Shown here in pieces: positions 31,067-39,551 of a stretch of 49,222 bases of DNA; position 1 is the first letter of the stretch; every line of letters begins with the position of its first letter. A program made the position numbers and the translations under genes. A model generated the notes under the pieces. The model had not been told where the DNA came from and ran no database searches. It was given only the letters and a program-made list of their open reading frames with translations. Source of the DNA: SOJZ01 sp964556565 (GTDB taxonomy: Archaea; Thermoproteota; Bathyarchaeia; Bathyarchaeales; Bathyarchaeaceae); assembly GCA_964556565.1 (NCBI GenBank), contig CAZKWF010000007.1, positions 1-49,222 on the forward strand, in the 5' to 3' direction.

Positions 31067-32233
31067 TTAGTAGGATTTTGGCAAACCCAAAACATGCTCG
31101 CCGATAAATGCCAAGGCCATTTGATGGGTTACCGGTGCAAGCCTAATCAAATTTATTTCTCTCCACCAACGTTCTACATCATATTCCACGGCATAACCGT
31201 AACCGCCAAGAGTTTGCATGGCATGGTAGACTGCTTGAATGCCTGCTTCAACTGCAGCGACCTTAGCCATGTTAGCCTCAGCACCGCAGGGTTGTCCATT
31301 ATCGTAACGCCAAGCGGCTCTATAATTAAGCAGCCTAGCAGCTTCAATCTTTGCTTTTGCCTCCGCAAGGGGGAACTGAATAGCCTGATAAGAACCGATA
31401 GGAGCTCCAAAAACATTTCTTTGCTTAGCATGCTCAACTGCCTTCTTGATGGCTAGAATCCCAATTCCTCCAGCAGCTGTCGAGAAGGACATTCTCTCAG
31501 GATTCAAAGTATCTAATATAAGATACCACCCTTTATCCTTCTCACCTAGCATGTTTTCCTCAGGAACCCTAAGATCACTAATATAGACATCACAAGTTTT
31601 TGAGTAGTTGATTCCATGTTTTTCTATGGGAGTAACCTCGATTGCTGGATCAGGGAGGTCTACGAGGAAAAGGCTCAAACCTAAAGTTCTTTTTGGAGCT
31701 TTTTCTATGGGAGTTGTTCTTGTTATTAGTACCATTCCTTTAGCCCTGTCTGCACCTGAAATGAAGGTTTTCTGTCCATTGATGACGTATTCACCTGCTT
31801 TCTCAACAGCCGTCATTTGTGTGTTTAGAGTATTTGTTCCAGCGTCAGGCTCGGTCAAAGCCAAACAAAACTCCATGCCTTTAACGATTTTTGGCAAGTA
31901 TTCTTCTTTTTGATTCTCATTTCCATGCTTTTCTATGGACAAGCCTCCAAAAATAGAGGTTAAACATAGAAACCATGTTCCAGCTAATCCGCAACTTTCA
32001 GAGGTTAAAGTTTCCATGGCTAGAATCATCTCAAACATTTTCATCTCGCCTCCACCGTATACTTCGGGAATAATCATACCTGTAAAACCAGCCTCAACCA
32101 AAGCTTTCCAGAACTCTTCAGGAAATGTGTGGCTCTTGTCTTTCTCCCTCCAATATTCTGGATCAAAATCTTGAGCTATTTCAGAAGCTGCTTGAACTAT
32201 CATTTTTTGCTCAACATTTAACTCAAAATCCAT
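31067..32233 (-). CDS. Acyl-CoA dehydrogenase
   Basis: 388 residues, the usual length. It has the three classic parts: an N-terminal helical domain (MIIPEVYGGGEMKMFEMILA), the central FAD/substrate beta domain (MEFCLALTEPDAGTNTLNTQ; YVINGQKTFISGADRAKGMV), and the C-terminal helical domain (NPERMSFSTAAGGIGILAIK; YHAMQTLGGYGYAVEYDVER, then WWREINLIRLAP). FAD-linked oxidation of an acyl-CoA is expected; chain length or branched-chain preference cannot be read. No ETF or acyl-CoA synthetase gene is adjacent, though an ADP-forming synthetase-type gene is present at 9 kb. Confidence 0.92.
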   Translation of the reverse strand: MDFELNVEQKMIVQAASEIAQDFDPEYWREKDKSHTFPEEFWKALVEAGFTGMIIPEVYGGGEMKMFEMILAMETLTSESCGLAGTWFLCLTSIFGGLSIEKHGNENQKEEYLPKIVKGMEFCLALTEPDAGTNTLNTQMTAVEKAGEYVINGQKTFISGADRAKGMVLITRTTPIEKAPKRTLGLSLFLVDLPDPAIEVTPIEKHGINYSKTCDVYISDLRVPEENMLGEKDKGWYLILDTLNPERMSFSTAAGGIGILAIKKAVEHAKQRNVFGAPIGSYQAIQFPLAEAKAKIEAARLLNYRAAWRYDNGQPCGAEANMAKVAAVEAGIQAVYHAMQTLGGYGYAVEYDVERWWREINLIRLAPVTHQMALAFIGEHVLGLPKSY

Positions 32234-32436
32234 AACTTTTCACCAACCGAATTTCTTAAGGCAATAGTATTTTTCAAGCTCAGAATATATTTTTTATGTG
32301 CGCATAGAAAATAATCCCGCATCTCAGTCATCAAAAGGCAAGGGACATTGGTGTACCGTCTAAGTTGTTGTTTCAACTTTAACGATGTCGCCAACGGAGA
32401 TGTTTTCTTTGCCTAAACCTTAAATTCTTTGGTTTC
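32234..32436. other. Short intergenic region with a possible coding remnant
   Basis: On the minus strand, just downstream of the radical SAM stop codon, a short frame reads GLGKENISVGDIVKVETTT and then stops; it resembles the last strand of a TRAM/OB-like protein but has no start. It may be a remnant. The other half is AT-rich and would carry the acyl-CoA dehydrogenase promoter. Confidence 0.25.
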
Positions 32437-33252
32437 TTAGTAACAGAATTCGCATCTAACGCCGTATTCATCGCACAACTTGAAGATTTTCGATTTCACT
32501 TTTTCAAAGTAATCGTTTCTTGACCAGAATATGTGCCTATACTTTGGTATTAACTGCGGATAGTGCTGCCTCAGAAAGCTGATGACCGAAGGCCACACGC
32601 CCCAGCGCATGTTGAGGCGATCTACCATGACATAGTCCACTTTCACTTGAGCTAGACTTCGAATCATGGTGCGGAGGCTTTCCTCGTTATCTGTGATATG
32701 CGGCAACATGGGTCCTAGAAAAGCGTATGTCATTATTTTTCGGTCATGGAGCTCTTCTATGGCGGCTAATCGCTCCTCTACTGGAGAGGAACGCGGTTCA
32801 TATTTCCTTCTAATTTCGTCGTTAACTGAAGTGATAGTGAAGCCTACATCGCACTCCGGGAATTTGGCAAGCATGTCAATATCTCTCAAAACGAGCGACG
32901 ACTTCGTTTGAATGGTTACGGGAAAACCGTGTGCCAACAGTTTTTGCAGACATTTCCTAGTCAATTCGTACTTTTTCTCCAGAGACTGATATGGATCGGT
33001 GACCGAGCTCAAATATACATGTCCCTTAGCCTTCTTAGAAAGCTCACGAGCTAGAACTTGAGGCGCATTCATCTTCACGTCGACAAATTCACCCCACTCC
33101 TCTTGATGGCCTGTGAACCGCTTCATGAACCGTGCGTAACAGTAGACGCACTTGTGCTCACACCCTGTGTACGGGTTGACCGCATAGTCTATAGCAGGAA
33201 TACCTGATCGGCTGAGCGCTGATTTACACGACACTTCTTTGACTACTACCAT
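32437..33252 (-). CDS. Radical SAM protein, spore-photoproduct-lyase-like
   Basis: 271 residues. The 4Fe-4S/SAM motif is YTGCEHKCVYCYARFMKRFT (C-x3-C-x2-C, about residues 31-38), preceded by SALSRSGIPAIDYAVNP. The barrel follows with HVYLSSVTDPYQSLEKKYEL, FPVTIQTKSSLVLRDIDML and VGFTITSVNDEIRRKYEPRS, all hallmarks of the SplB/Rv2578c-type family annotated as DNA-repair-photolyase-like. The real reaction of this subgroup is uncertain. C-terminal cysteines (LCDEYGVRCEFCY) could hold another metal. It is divergent from rtcB, with only about 180 nt shared. Confidence 0.87.
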   Translation of the reverse strand: MVVVKEVSCKSALSRSGIPAIDYAVNPYTGCEHKCVYCYARFMKRFTGHQEEWGEFVDVKMNAPQVLARELSKKAKGHVYLSSVTDPYQSLEKKYELTRKCLQKLLAHGFPVTIQTKSSLVLRDIDMLAKFPECDVGFTITSVNDEIRRKYEPRSSPVEERLAAIEELHDRKIMTYAFLGPMLPHITDNEESLRTMIRSLAQVKVDYVMVDRLNMRWGVWPSVISFLRQHYPQLIPKYRHIFWSRNDYFEKVKSKIFKLCDEYGVRCEFCY

Positions 33253-33366
33253 GGACTTTGCCCTTCTCTTATTTTCTTCTTCAGACTTCGGTTCTTACTC
33301 AGAGTTATTCACTCTCCAAAGCGTTTATTTCTGTCGCATCTTCAAGCTGCCATTCAGACTCAAATC

Positions 33367-33398
33367 TTTGGTGTAAACACCAAAATTGTTTATATATC
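33367..33398 (+). promoter_or_regulatory. rtcB promoter with perfect 18-bp inverted repeat
   Basis: TTTGGTGT-AA-ACACCAAA (33367-33384) is an exact dyad with an 8-bp arm and a 2-nt centre. Four bases later comes a strong TATA box, TTTATATATC (33389-33398). Transcription should start near 33420 with a 12-nt leader before ATG 33432. The dyad overlaps the BRE position, so a regulator bound here would directly affect TFB/TBP recruitment. Confidence 0.6.
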
Positions 33399-33431
33399 CA
33401 CCAAGAATCTTCCTTCATTAAAGGTGATTCA

Positions 33432-34916
33432 ATGAGTAGGGGAAAGAGATTCCGCAGACCTCCTTCAAAAGTCCCACTTGAAAGAATCGACGAATACACC
33501 TGGCGGATACCTCAAAAATACAAACCTGGCATGCGAGTTCCCGGCATAGTCTTCGCAGACGAAGATCTCCTTGAAAAGATTAAAACGGATCGAACCCTTG
33601 AACAGTGCGTCAATGTCGCCCACCTGCCCGGCATCTACAAACACGCCATCACTTTACCTGATGGTCATGAGGGATATGGCTTTCCCATCGGCGGCGTTGC
33701 AGCCACCGACTACAAAGAAGGTGTGATTAGTCCCGGTGGCGTTGGATACGACATCAACTGCGGAGTCCGCATGCTGATCTCAAATTTCTCTGAAGAAGAT
33801 ATTCGCCCCAAACTCTCTGAACTTACGGATGCTATGTTCACTAATGTTCCGTGCGGACTTGGCAGTCGCCGAAAAGACTTCCGTTTAACCCCGCATGAGC
33901 TTGATCGGCTAATGGCTGAGGGTGTGCCGTGGGTTGTGGATCAAGGACTAGGTTGGTCTGAAGATGTTAAACACTGCGAGGAAAACGGTTGCATGGAAAT
34001 CGCCAACCCCGACAAGGTTTCAACCACCGCCAAAAGAAGAGGGCTGACTCAAGTTGGCACTCTAGGATCAGGAAACCACTTCCTTGAAGTTCAAAAAGTC
34101 GACAAAATCTACGATCCTTGTGTTGCCAAAACTTTTGGCGTCACTCATGTGGGACAGGTAACCACTATGATTCACTGCGGTTCACGCGGATTCGGACATC
34201 AGGTATGCTCAGACTATCTGCGTGTCATGGAACGTGCAGTTCATAAATATAACATCGTTTTGCCGGATCGGGAACTCGCCTGTGCACCAGGCACCAGTAA
34301 TGAGGCTGAAGACTACCATCAAGCGATGGCATGCGCCGTGAACTATGCATTCAGCAATCGTCAGGCAATTATGCACTGGGTGCGTCAGAGCTTCGAGCAA
34401 GTGTTTAGAAAGCCGGCAGACGAATTTGGCTTACATCTACTCTACGACGTAGCTCACAACATTGCAAAAGTGGAGGAGCATACGGTGGATGGACAACGGA
34501 GAAAGGTTTGGATTCATAGGAAAGGGGCAACGAGGTCGTTTGGACCTGGGCGTGAGGAAGTTCCCGCAGACTATCGTGATGTTGGGCAACCTGTACTTAT
34601 CCCTGGAAGCATGGGAACCAGCTCGTGGCTGATGGTTGGCACGTCTAAAGCCATGGATGTTTCGTTTGGGTCCACAGCTCACGGGGCAGGTCGTATGATG
34701 AGTCGAACCGCTGCGAAGAGAAGGTTCTGGGGAGGAGACGTGAAAAAGACTTTGGGACAACGTGGAATCACGGTTAGAGCTGCCAGTTCTGTTGTTTTAG
34801 CCGAGGAAGCTGACCCAGCATACAAAGATGTGGACAGAGTGGCGAAAGTGAGCGACAAGGTTGGAATCGCAACCCGTGTGGCCCGCTTGGTTCCGCTGGC
34901 GGTTGTCAAGGGATAA
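33432..34916 (+). CDS. rtcB: tRNA-splicing ligase RtcB
   Basis: 494 residues. RtcB joins 2',3'-cyclic phosphate and 5'-OH RNA ends in tRNA splicing and repair, using GTP and manganese. Metal and catalytic residues are intact: Cys in GYDINCGVRML, His in GTLGSGNHFLEVQ, His in MIHCGSRGFGHQV, His in LLYDVAHNIAKVE, and the guanylylated His in FGSTAHGAGRMMSR. The ATG at 33432 is chosen because GGTGAT lies upstream and MSRGKRFRRPPSKVPLERID is the natural N-terminus; the open frame extends upstream to 33258 but crosses the promoter. No intein is present. Its activator archaease is at 28.9 kb, and two interrupted tRNA genes in this window are possible substrates. Confidence 0.95.
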   Translation: MSRGKRFRRPPSKVPLERIDEYTWRIPQKYKPGMRVPGIVFADEDLLEKIKTDRTLEQCVNVAHLPGIYKHAITLPDGHEGYGFPIGGVAATDYKEGVISPGGVGYDINCGVRMLISNFSEEDIRPKLSELTDAMFTNVPCGLGSRRKDFRLTPHELDRLMAEGVPWVVDQGLGWSEDVKHCEENGCMEIANPDKVSTTAKRRGLTQVGTLGSGNHFLEVQKVDKIYDPCVAKTFGVTHVGQVTTMIHCGSRGFGHQVCSDYLRVMERAVHKYNIVLPDRELACAPGTSNEAEDYHQAMACAVNYAFSNRQAIMHWVRQSFEQVFRKPADEFGLHLLYDVAHNIAKVEEHTVDGQRRKVWIHRKGATRSFGPGREEVPADYRDVGQPVLIPGSMGTSSWLMVGTSKAMDVSFGSTAHGAGRMMSRTAAKRRFWGGDVKKTLGQRGITVRAASSVVLAEEADPAYKDVDRVAKVSDKVGIATRVARLVPLAVVKG

Positions 34917-34957
34917 ACCGTTCTCAGTTCTTCATCGAACCCTACCACCCTCTTTTT

Positions 34958-35057
34958 NNNNNNNNNNNNNNNNNNNNNNNNNNNNNNNNNNNNNNNNNNN
35001 NNNNNNNNNNNNNNNNNNNNNNNNNNNNNNNNNNNNNNNNNNNNNNNNNNNNNNNNN
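34958..35057. other. Assembly gap (100 N)
   Basis: Exactly 100 unknown bases, the usual placeholder for a scaffold join. It removes the C-terminal end of the glycosylase gene and the true distance between that gene and rtcB. Confidence 0.99.
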
Positions 35058-35758
35058 TCGAGTTTGTCTAAAGAGAAGAGGAGGATGCAATCTGCAACTT
35101 TCTGTCCAACGCCAGGCAGTGACAAGAGTTCGTTTCTAGCGTGTTCATAACCTGTTTTCCTCAAAGTCTCCAAATCAAGTTCTTCATGGTGTATAGTTCT
35201 GGAGGTTTTCAAAACCCGCTCTGCTCTAAAACCCAGTTTACACTTTCTTAATTCTTCGACGTCTGTGTTAGCTAAGTCGCTGGGTTTGGGAAAAGTGTAG
35301 AAATCATGGTCGTCAAATGTTATTTTTGTTCCAAACCGTTTGGATAGGTTGAGAATCATTTCTTCAATTGCTGGAATGTTTTTGTATGTTGCGCAGATGT
35401 AAGAGATTAGGCATTCCCATGGTTGTTGTCGGACGATTCTTAGCCCAGAGAAGCGTTGGATAGCTCTTCTTATGTGCTCATCTCTGCTGATTTGGCACAG
35501 TATATGTGGTAAGTTATCATCTAGCCTGAAGTAGTTCTTCACAAAGTCGGCATCCATTTCTTCTGGAAAGGTTTGAAACCGCAACTCGTCGTTGATCTGT
35601 CTAATCTTAACAACTTTTTCATCGACAACACCGTACCACCAGTCGCCCAGTTTTCTCCATCGAAACGATTGACCGCATATTAGAGTATGCTCTAAACTGA
35701 AGGGCGTGACCAACTGATTCAGTTGAATCTTCAAGTTAGCATCAAGATTTTTGGGCAA
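35058..35758 (-). CDS. 8-oxoguanine DNA glycosylase (OGG family), C-terminus lost in gap
   Basis: About 233 residues are visible. The N-terminal domain reads TPFSLEHTLICGQSFRWRKL and DWWYGVVDEKVVKIRQ, typical of OGG1-type enzymes; the helical core has IVRQQPWECLISYICATYKN. The helix-hairpin-helix is LLSLPGVGQKVADCILLFSL, with the Schiff-base Lys in G-Q-K-V-A-D-C. The catalytic Asp that normally follows about 20 residues later falls into the N run, so the reading frame that continues beyond the gap on this strand is an artefact. The product would excise oxidised guanine from DNA. Confidence 0.88.
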
Positions 35759-35958
35759 AGCACATTAAATAAGCATTTCTTCTTTGTTCAGTTCTACCCG
35801 TGGAAGCTTTCTTCCTGTCTTTATCAAGACAAAATCGAGTTTCCACACTGTCAGTTTCTTTTTGATACAAGCCTTTACAAGTCTGTTATTGAAAATATAT
35901 CACTGAGTTTCTTGTATAAGAAAAGGCAACCATGCGAACTTGGTTTGAAGGGTATAAT

Positions 35959-36735
35959 ATGCAGGCGAAAATTGTCAGCATCGTAGGTCTTGAAGGTTTT
36001 CCCTTAGTAAGAGCCGGGGATAATCTAGCGAAAATAATTGTTGAAACTGCAAAAAAGAACTGCGTGTCTATAGACGATGGGGACATTGTGGTTGTTGCTC
36101 AAAAAGTGGTGTCAAAGGCAGAGGGAAGGATATTCCATTTGAAAGACGTAAAACCGTCTGAAAGAGCAGAAGAAATAGCGAAAATTACGTTAAAGGACCC
36201 CAGATTCGTTGAGTTGGTGCTGAGGGAGGCGAAAAGAATTGTGAAAGTTTCTCCAGAGATACTCATTGTGGAAAATGAAAGTGGTTTGATTTGTATAAAT
36301 GCGGGAATAGACAAATCTAACGTATCTGGTGAGGACTCTTATGCGCTGTTGCCCAAGGACTCAGATGAATCCGCGAAGAGAATACGGTCTCGAATCATGA
36401 AACTAACTGGCAGTAGAGTAGCGGTCGTTATATGCGATACGTACAGTCGTCCGTTTAGAAGAGGGCAAGTTGAGTTCGCCATAGGAATAGCTGGCATCAA
36501 TCCGTTCAAGGATTATCGGGGTCAAGGAGATATGTTTGATTATGTATTGAAAGTGAAGAACGTTGCCATAGTAGACGAGATTGCTTCCGCTGCGGAGCTT
36601 GTTATAGGGCAAGGAAAAGAAGCTATGCCTGTAGTTATTATCAAAAACTTGACTCGACCTGAACTGATCGAGGCTTTTTCGATAGAGGATCTAGGCATTT
36701 CACGGGAAGAAGATTTGTTCAAGAAAACCTTGTAA
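35959..36735 (+). CDS. cofE: Coenzyme F420-0:L-glutamate ligase (CofE)
   Basis: 258 residues. CofE adds gamma-linked glutamates to F420-0 with GTP. It shows GLEGFPLVRAGDNLAKIIVE, DGDIVVVAQKVVSKAEGR, the metal and phosphate region NESGLICINAGIDKSNV with LLPKDSDESAKRIR, and IICDTYSRPFRRGQ-type text (here VVICDTYSRPFRRGQVEFAI), then ASAAELVIGQGKEAMPVVII. ATG 35959 is preferred since GAAGGGTATAAT precedes it and the family normally starts right before this strand; ATG 35932 would add nine residues. AAATATATCAC near 35893 is a likely TATA. It shows that the organism makes F420. Confidence 0.93.
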   Translation: MQAKIVSIVGLEGFPLVRAGDNLAKIIVETAKKNCVSIDDGDIVVVAQKVVSKAEGRIFHLKDVKPSERAEEIAKITLKDPRFVELVLREAKRIVKVSPEILIVENESGLICINAGIDKSNVSGEDSYALLPKDSDESAKRIRSRIMKLTGSRVAVVICDTYSRPFRRGQVEFAIGIAGINPFKDYRGQGDMFDYVLKVKNVAIVDEIASAAELVIGQGKEAMPVVIIKNLTRPELIEAFSIEDLGISREEDLFKKTL

Positions 36736-36739
36736 ACGA

Positions 36740-37384
36740 TTATGCGTTCATTTGTAGGAAGGGGTTGCTGTTTTTCTCCTTGCCTATCGTGGATGTTGGA
36801 CCGTGTCCTGGATATACTTTTACGTGTTCTGGTAGTGTTGCTAGTCTTTTGATGGAGTGTATGATTTCTTTGTAGGATGCGCCGGGGAGATCGTATCTGC
36901 CTATGGATCCTGCGAACAATGTGTCTCCGGTGAAAATGATATCATCGCCTAGGAGGGATATGCTGCCTTTGCTGTGTCCTGGTGTGTGAAGAACCTTGAG
37001 GGTAGTTTTTCCGAATCGGATAATGTCTCCTTCGTGTAGTGTTTTGTCTGCTGGTGGAGACGTCATGTGGAGTCCAAACAGCTTTGGCAAGCCTCCTGTA
37101 GTTTCAGTTAGCATTGGTGCGTCGTATTCATGAATCAAGATGAGTGCGTTGGTTGCTTCTTTGATAATTCTGTTGCCTCCTATGTGGTCTGGGTGTCCGT
37201 GTGTATTCACGATGTATTTAACTCGTAAACCGTGTTGTTTTATCTCTTTTAGAACTTTCTCGGCGTCTTTTTTTTCTTCGAATCCCGGGTCTATGATTAA
37301 TGCTTCTTTGGTTTCACTGCAGCTTACAATGTAACAGTTTGTGTATAATGTTCCGAGGGTCAGCATCTTTACTATCATTGGCAT
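36740..37384 (-). CDS. Metallo-beta-lactamase fold hydrolase (glyoxalase II-like)
   Basis: 214 residues. The short glyoxalase II-like form: TNCYIVSCSETKEALIIDPG, metal site VNTHGHPDHIGGNRI, LHTPGHSKGSISLL, IIFTGDTLFAGSIGRYDLPG and KVYPGHGPTSTIGKEK, all ligands in place. Likely hydrolyses a thioester such as an S-acyl thiol or coenzyme conjugate. The ATG 37384 is preceded by CGAGGAG. Its promoter is the minus-strand copy of the G-run/TATA repeat, giving a leader of about 65 nt. It is convergent with cofE, 4 nt apart. Confidence 0.9.
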   Translation of the reverse strand: MPMIVKMLTLGTLYTNCYIVSCSETKEALIIDPGFEEKKDAEKVLKEIKQHGLRVKYIVNTHGHPDHIGGNRIIKEATNALILIHEYDAPMLTETTGGLPKLFGLHMTSPPADKTLHEGDIIRFGKTTLKVLHTPGHSKGSISLLGDDIIFTGDTLFAGSIGRYDLPGASYKEIIHSIKRLATLPEHVKVYPGHGPTSTIGKEKNSNPFLQMNA

Positions 37385-37454
37385 CTCCTCGTAGAGAGGT
37401 TTGGTGTTAAAATGTGTTTCTTTTATGGGTGCTTGTGTTTGCTACATTGTGTGT

Positions 37455-37500
37455 GTCTCTCTCTTTAGACCCCCCTTATATATAGCCCCCTATAATTTTT
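37455..37500 (-). repeat. Promoter-like repeat, copy B (promoter of the MBL hydrolase)
   Basis: On the minus strand: AAAAATTATAGGGGG, then CTATATATAAGGGGGG, then TCTAAAGAGAGAGAC. It matches copy A at 5166-5213 except for one base change and one indel. Here its function is readable: the TATATATAAG core lies about 95 nt before the ATG of the hydrolase. Confidence 0.65.
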
Positions 37501-37513
37501 GATAGTTTCTTAT

Positions 37514-37548
37514 TCTCTCTCTTTCTAGACCCCCCTACCTAGGGGGGT
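37514..37548 (-). repeat. Partial third copy of the G-run element with G/C hairpin
   Basis: Minus strand AGGGGGGTCTAGAAAGAGAGAGA repeats the right half of copies A and B, 14 nt upstream of copy B. It overlaps a perfect stem-loop, ACCCCCCT-ACCT-AGGGGGGT (37529-37548). It lies between the surface-protein gene and copy B, and could be an upstream promoter element, a terminator or an old duplication. Confidence 0.5.
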
Positions 37549-37607
37549 AGTCCATTTTAAATAGGCGTGCATGCGTTGAGGGCTTTAGTGTTCAGCTGTG
37601 TGTGAAT

Positions 37608-38378
37608 CTATTTTTTGGGTCTCTGTCTGAGATGTGATTTAGATCGCATTTTGCGGTGTTGAGTTTTTGTTTTGTGTCTTTTTGAGAACTTCCAAGCTAG
37701 AAAAACGATTACTACAGTGACGGCTAACCCTAATGCGACTATGATGATTATGTCTACGGATTTTGCTTCAGGCTCATGCTCAAGGTACGTAAAGACTAGT
37801 TGTGGACTGTACTCGCGCATTTCCTGAGTTGTTTGGTCTTTTGAGGCGAAAAGCGCACGTGCTGTTCCTTCAAGGGGGTCTTTAACCTCTAGAGTTAATG
37901 TTATTTTTTCGTAGTTTTCTTCGTCGGCTTTCCTAATGAAATTGGTCACGTTCCATTCGTACCAAATGTCTATGGAGTCAACTCTGATAACATCTTCTGG
38001 GTTGGTTCTGAAGAATCCGCTGAATGAAACAAAGGTTAGGTTTTCTTCGTTCCAAGTGTTGTTTACGCACCAGTGGACACCAACGATGTGTGGAGAAGCA
38101 ACATAGAAGCAGTAGAGCCGCAGCTTTATTTTAGACGACGCGTTAAGAACGTGTGAAACTTTTGAAATGTCAAACATTAATGTAATGATAGAAAGTCCGC
38201 TTGCATAATCTGAAACTTCTAAATAGTCTCTATCCCCATAGGCGGAATCAACTGAAAAAGCGTCGACGTATGCGTCTCCTAAGGGCGTAATCGTTTCAGG
38301 TTCCGAAGCGTTTGCAATGAGAGATGAGGAAACGAAGAGTATTAGAAGAATTGTGGGTGTCAGAATTTTGTGTTTCAC
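37608..38378 (-). CDS. Exported DNRLRE-like surface protein with C-terminal membrane anchor
   Basis: 256 residues. Signal peptide (MKHKILTPTILLILFVSSSL, then IANASE), then a beta-rich domain of about 170 residues: ITPLGDAYVDAFSVDSAYGD, SIITLMFDISKV, SKIKLRLYCFYV, WNEENLTF, IWYEWNVTNFIRKADE, and ARALFASKDQTT near the end. That is the layout of DNRLRE/disaggregatase-related domains found on archaeal cell-surface proteins. One TM helix follows (DIIIIVALGLAVTVVIVFLA) and a very basic cytoplasmic tail. It faces outward and is anchored at its C-terminus. It is on the same strand as the coiled-coil surface protein 105 nt upstream. Confidence 0.78.
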   Translation of the reverse strand: MKHKILTPTILLILFVSSSLIANASEPETITPLGDAYVDAFSVDSAYGDRDYLEVSDYASGLSIITLMFDISKVSHVLNASSKIKLRLYCFYVASPHIVGVHWCVNNTWNEENLTFVSFSGFFRTNPEDVIRVDSIDIWYEWNVTNFIRKADEENYEKITLTLEVKDPLEGTARALFASKDQTTQEMREYSPQLVFTYLEHEPEAKSVDIIIIVALGLAVTVVIVFLAWKFSKRHKTKTQHRKMRSKSHLRQRPKK

Positions 38379-38482
38379 GTTACATCGTCTTCAAACTTGT
38401 ATTGTCTTTTCAATAAGAGTTTTTCTAAATAGAAGACGATGGCAACCTTAGAACGCTAGAATGCTTTGGCGAAAATTGTATA

Positions 38483-39391
38483 TTAAGTGTGCTTCGTTTC
38501 GGATTTGTGCAATGTTAGGTTTGTTTTTTTGGGTTTGGGTTTTCGTTTTCTTAGTACAAAGTAAATTGTTGTTGCAATGAAGATTACTGTTGTTTCAATG
38601 AAGACGTACATCAAGTCAAGGGCGTTGGCCATGTCGCCTGCAAATTCATACTTTGACTTTAATTCATTATAACTGGCTTGCAGTGATGAATGGTCTGAGA
38701 GAAGGCTGGTGTAAGCAGAGTTTAGAGAGTCGTAGTTTGTTTGCAGAGTAGTATGGTTATTTTCAAGAGTGCTGTAATTTGCTTGTAAGTTATTGTAGCT
38801 GGTTTGAAGAGAATCATAGCCTGCTAGCAGTTGGTTGTAGTTTGCCTGAAGAGTGTTGTAGCTGTTCACTAACGCATTATAGTCTGCAAGCAATTGACTG
38901 TATGTCGTCTGAAGGTCTTCATAGGGCTTGTTTCTTAGATAAGTCACTCTATGTGCAAACCAATTATCAATAGACCACTCCTGCCACGATGACTCACGCC
39001 AAACCTCCCAAGAGCAAGTTATAAGAGCGTGTAACAAACCGGGATCTACGTTCTCTGGGATGCTCACATTAAAGTATTGGTCTTCAACTGTACCTAAACT
39101 TAGGTCTCTATTCTTGAGAGCATCCAAAGATCTGAGCCATGTAGTATAGCCTTTAGCCTGGGAACCATACAACCTGATAGTTACGGTAACGTCTTGAAGT
39201 TCTTCTCTTGCTTCAACTCTTATTCTTATCGTCATTGTGTCGTCTGGATAGGCTTGATAAGGGGTATAAATTTTGACATTTATGCCTTCCGAATCTACAT
39301 CATAAATAAGTTGGGTTTCTGCAGCATTCACAGAGAACACTACAAAGGATAGAATGGATATGAAAGCCAGAACTATAATCATTTTTTTCAA
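38483..39391 (-). CDS. Exported coiled-coil stalk protein with perfect Tyr-Leu heptads
   Basis: 302 residues. Signal peptide (MIIVLAFISILSFVVFSVNA), a beta-sandwich domain to about residue 150 (TMTIRIRVEAREELQDVTVT), then residues 164-247 form twelve uninterrupted heptads of the type (Y/H)-x-x-L-x-x-x, such as YNTLQAN, YNQLLAG, YDSLQTS, HTTLQTN and YNELKSK. A TM helix follows (MYVFIETTVIFIATTIYFVL), then a basic tail. It should form a trimeric or dimeric stalk holding a beta head away from the membrane. The domain order matches some archaeal S-layer or stalk proteins; the ligand is unknown. The neighbour downstream is another anchored surface protein. Confidence 0.82.
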   Translation of the reverse strand: MKKMIIVLAFISILSFVVFSVNAAETQLIYDVDSEGINVKIYTPYQAYPDDTMTIRIRVEAREELQDVTVTIRLYGSQAKGYTTWLRSLDALKNRDLSLGTVEDQYFNVSIPENVDPGLLHALITCSWEVWRESSWQEWSIDNWFAHRVTYLRNKPYEDLQTTYSQLLADYNALVNSYNTLQANYNQLLAGYDSLQTSYNNLQANYSTLENNHTTLQTNYDSLNSAYTSLLSDHSSLQASYNELKSKYEFAGDMANALDLMYVFIETTVIFIATTIYFVLRKRKPKPKKTNLTLHKSETKHT

Positions 39392-39551
39392 GAGGTCATC
39401 CCCATTTCATTATGGAATACGGTATTCGGCTCAACAGAATTAAGATTTGTGGAATGCCCGTGTTCTCGTGGCTAACATTGACATGTATGAACGTCTCACG
39501 TTTTTGTGTTAGCGACGTTGGAAAATGAAAAATGAAAGAGGGACGAGACGT

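Noticed and set aside
34679..35057. Minus-strand continuation of the glycosylase frame through the N run into rtcB
   Set aside because: It depends on unknown bases and is antisense to rtcB, which is conserved to its C-terminus.
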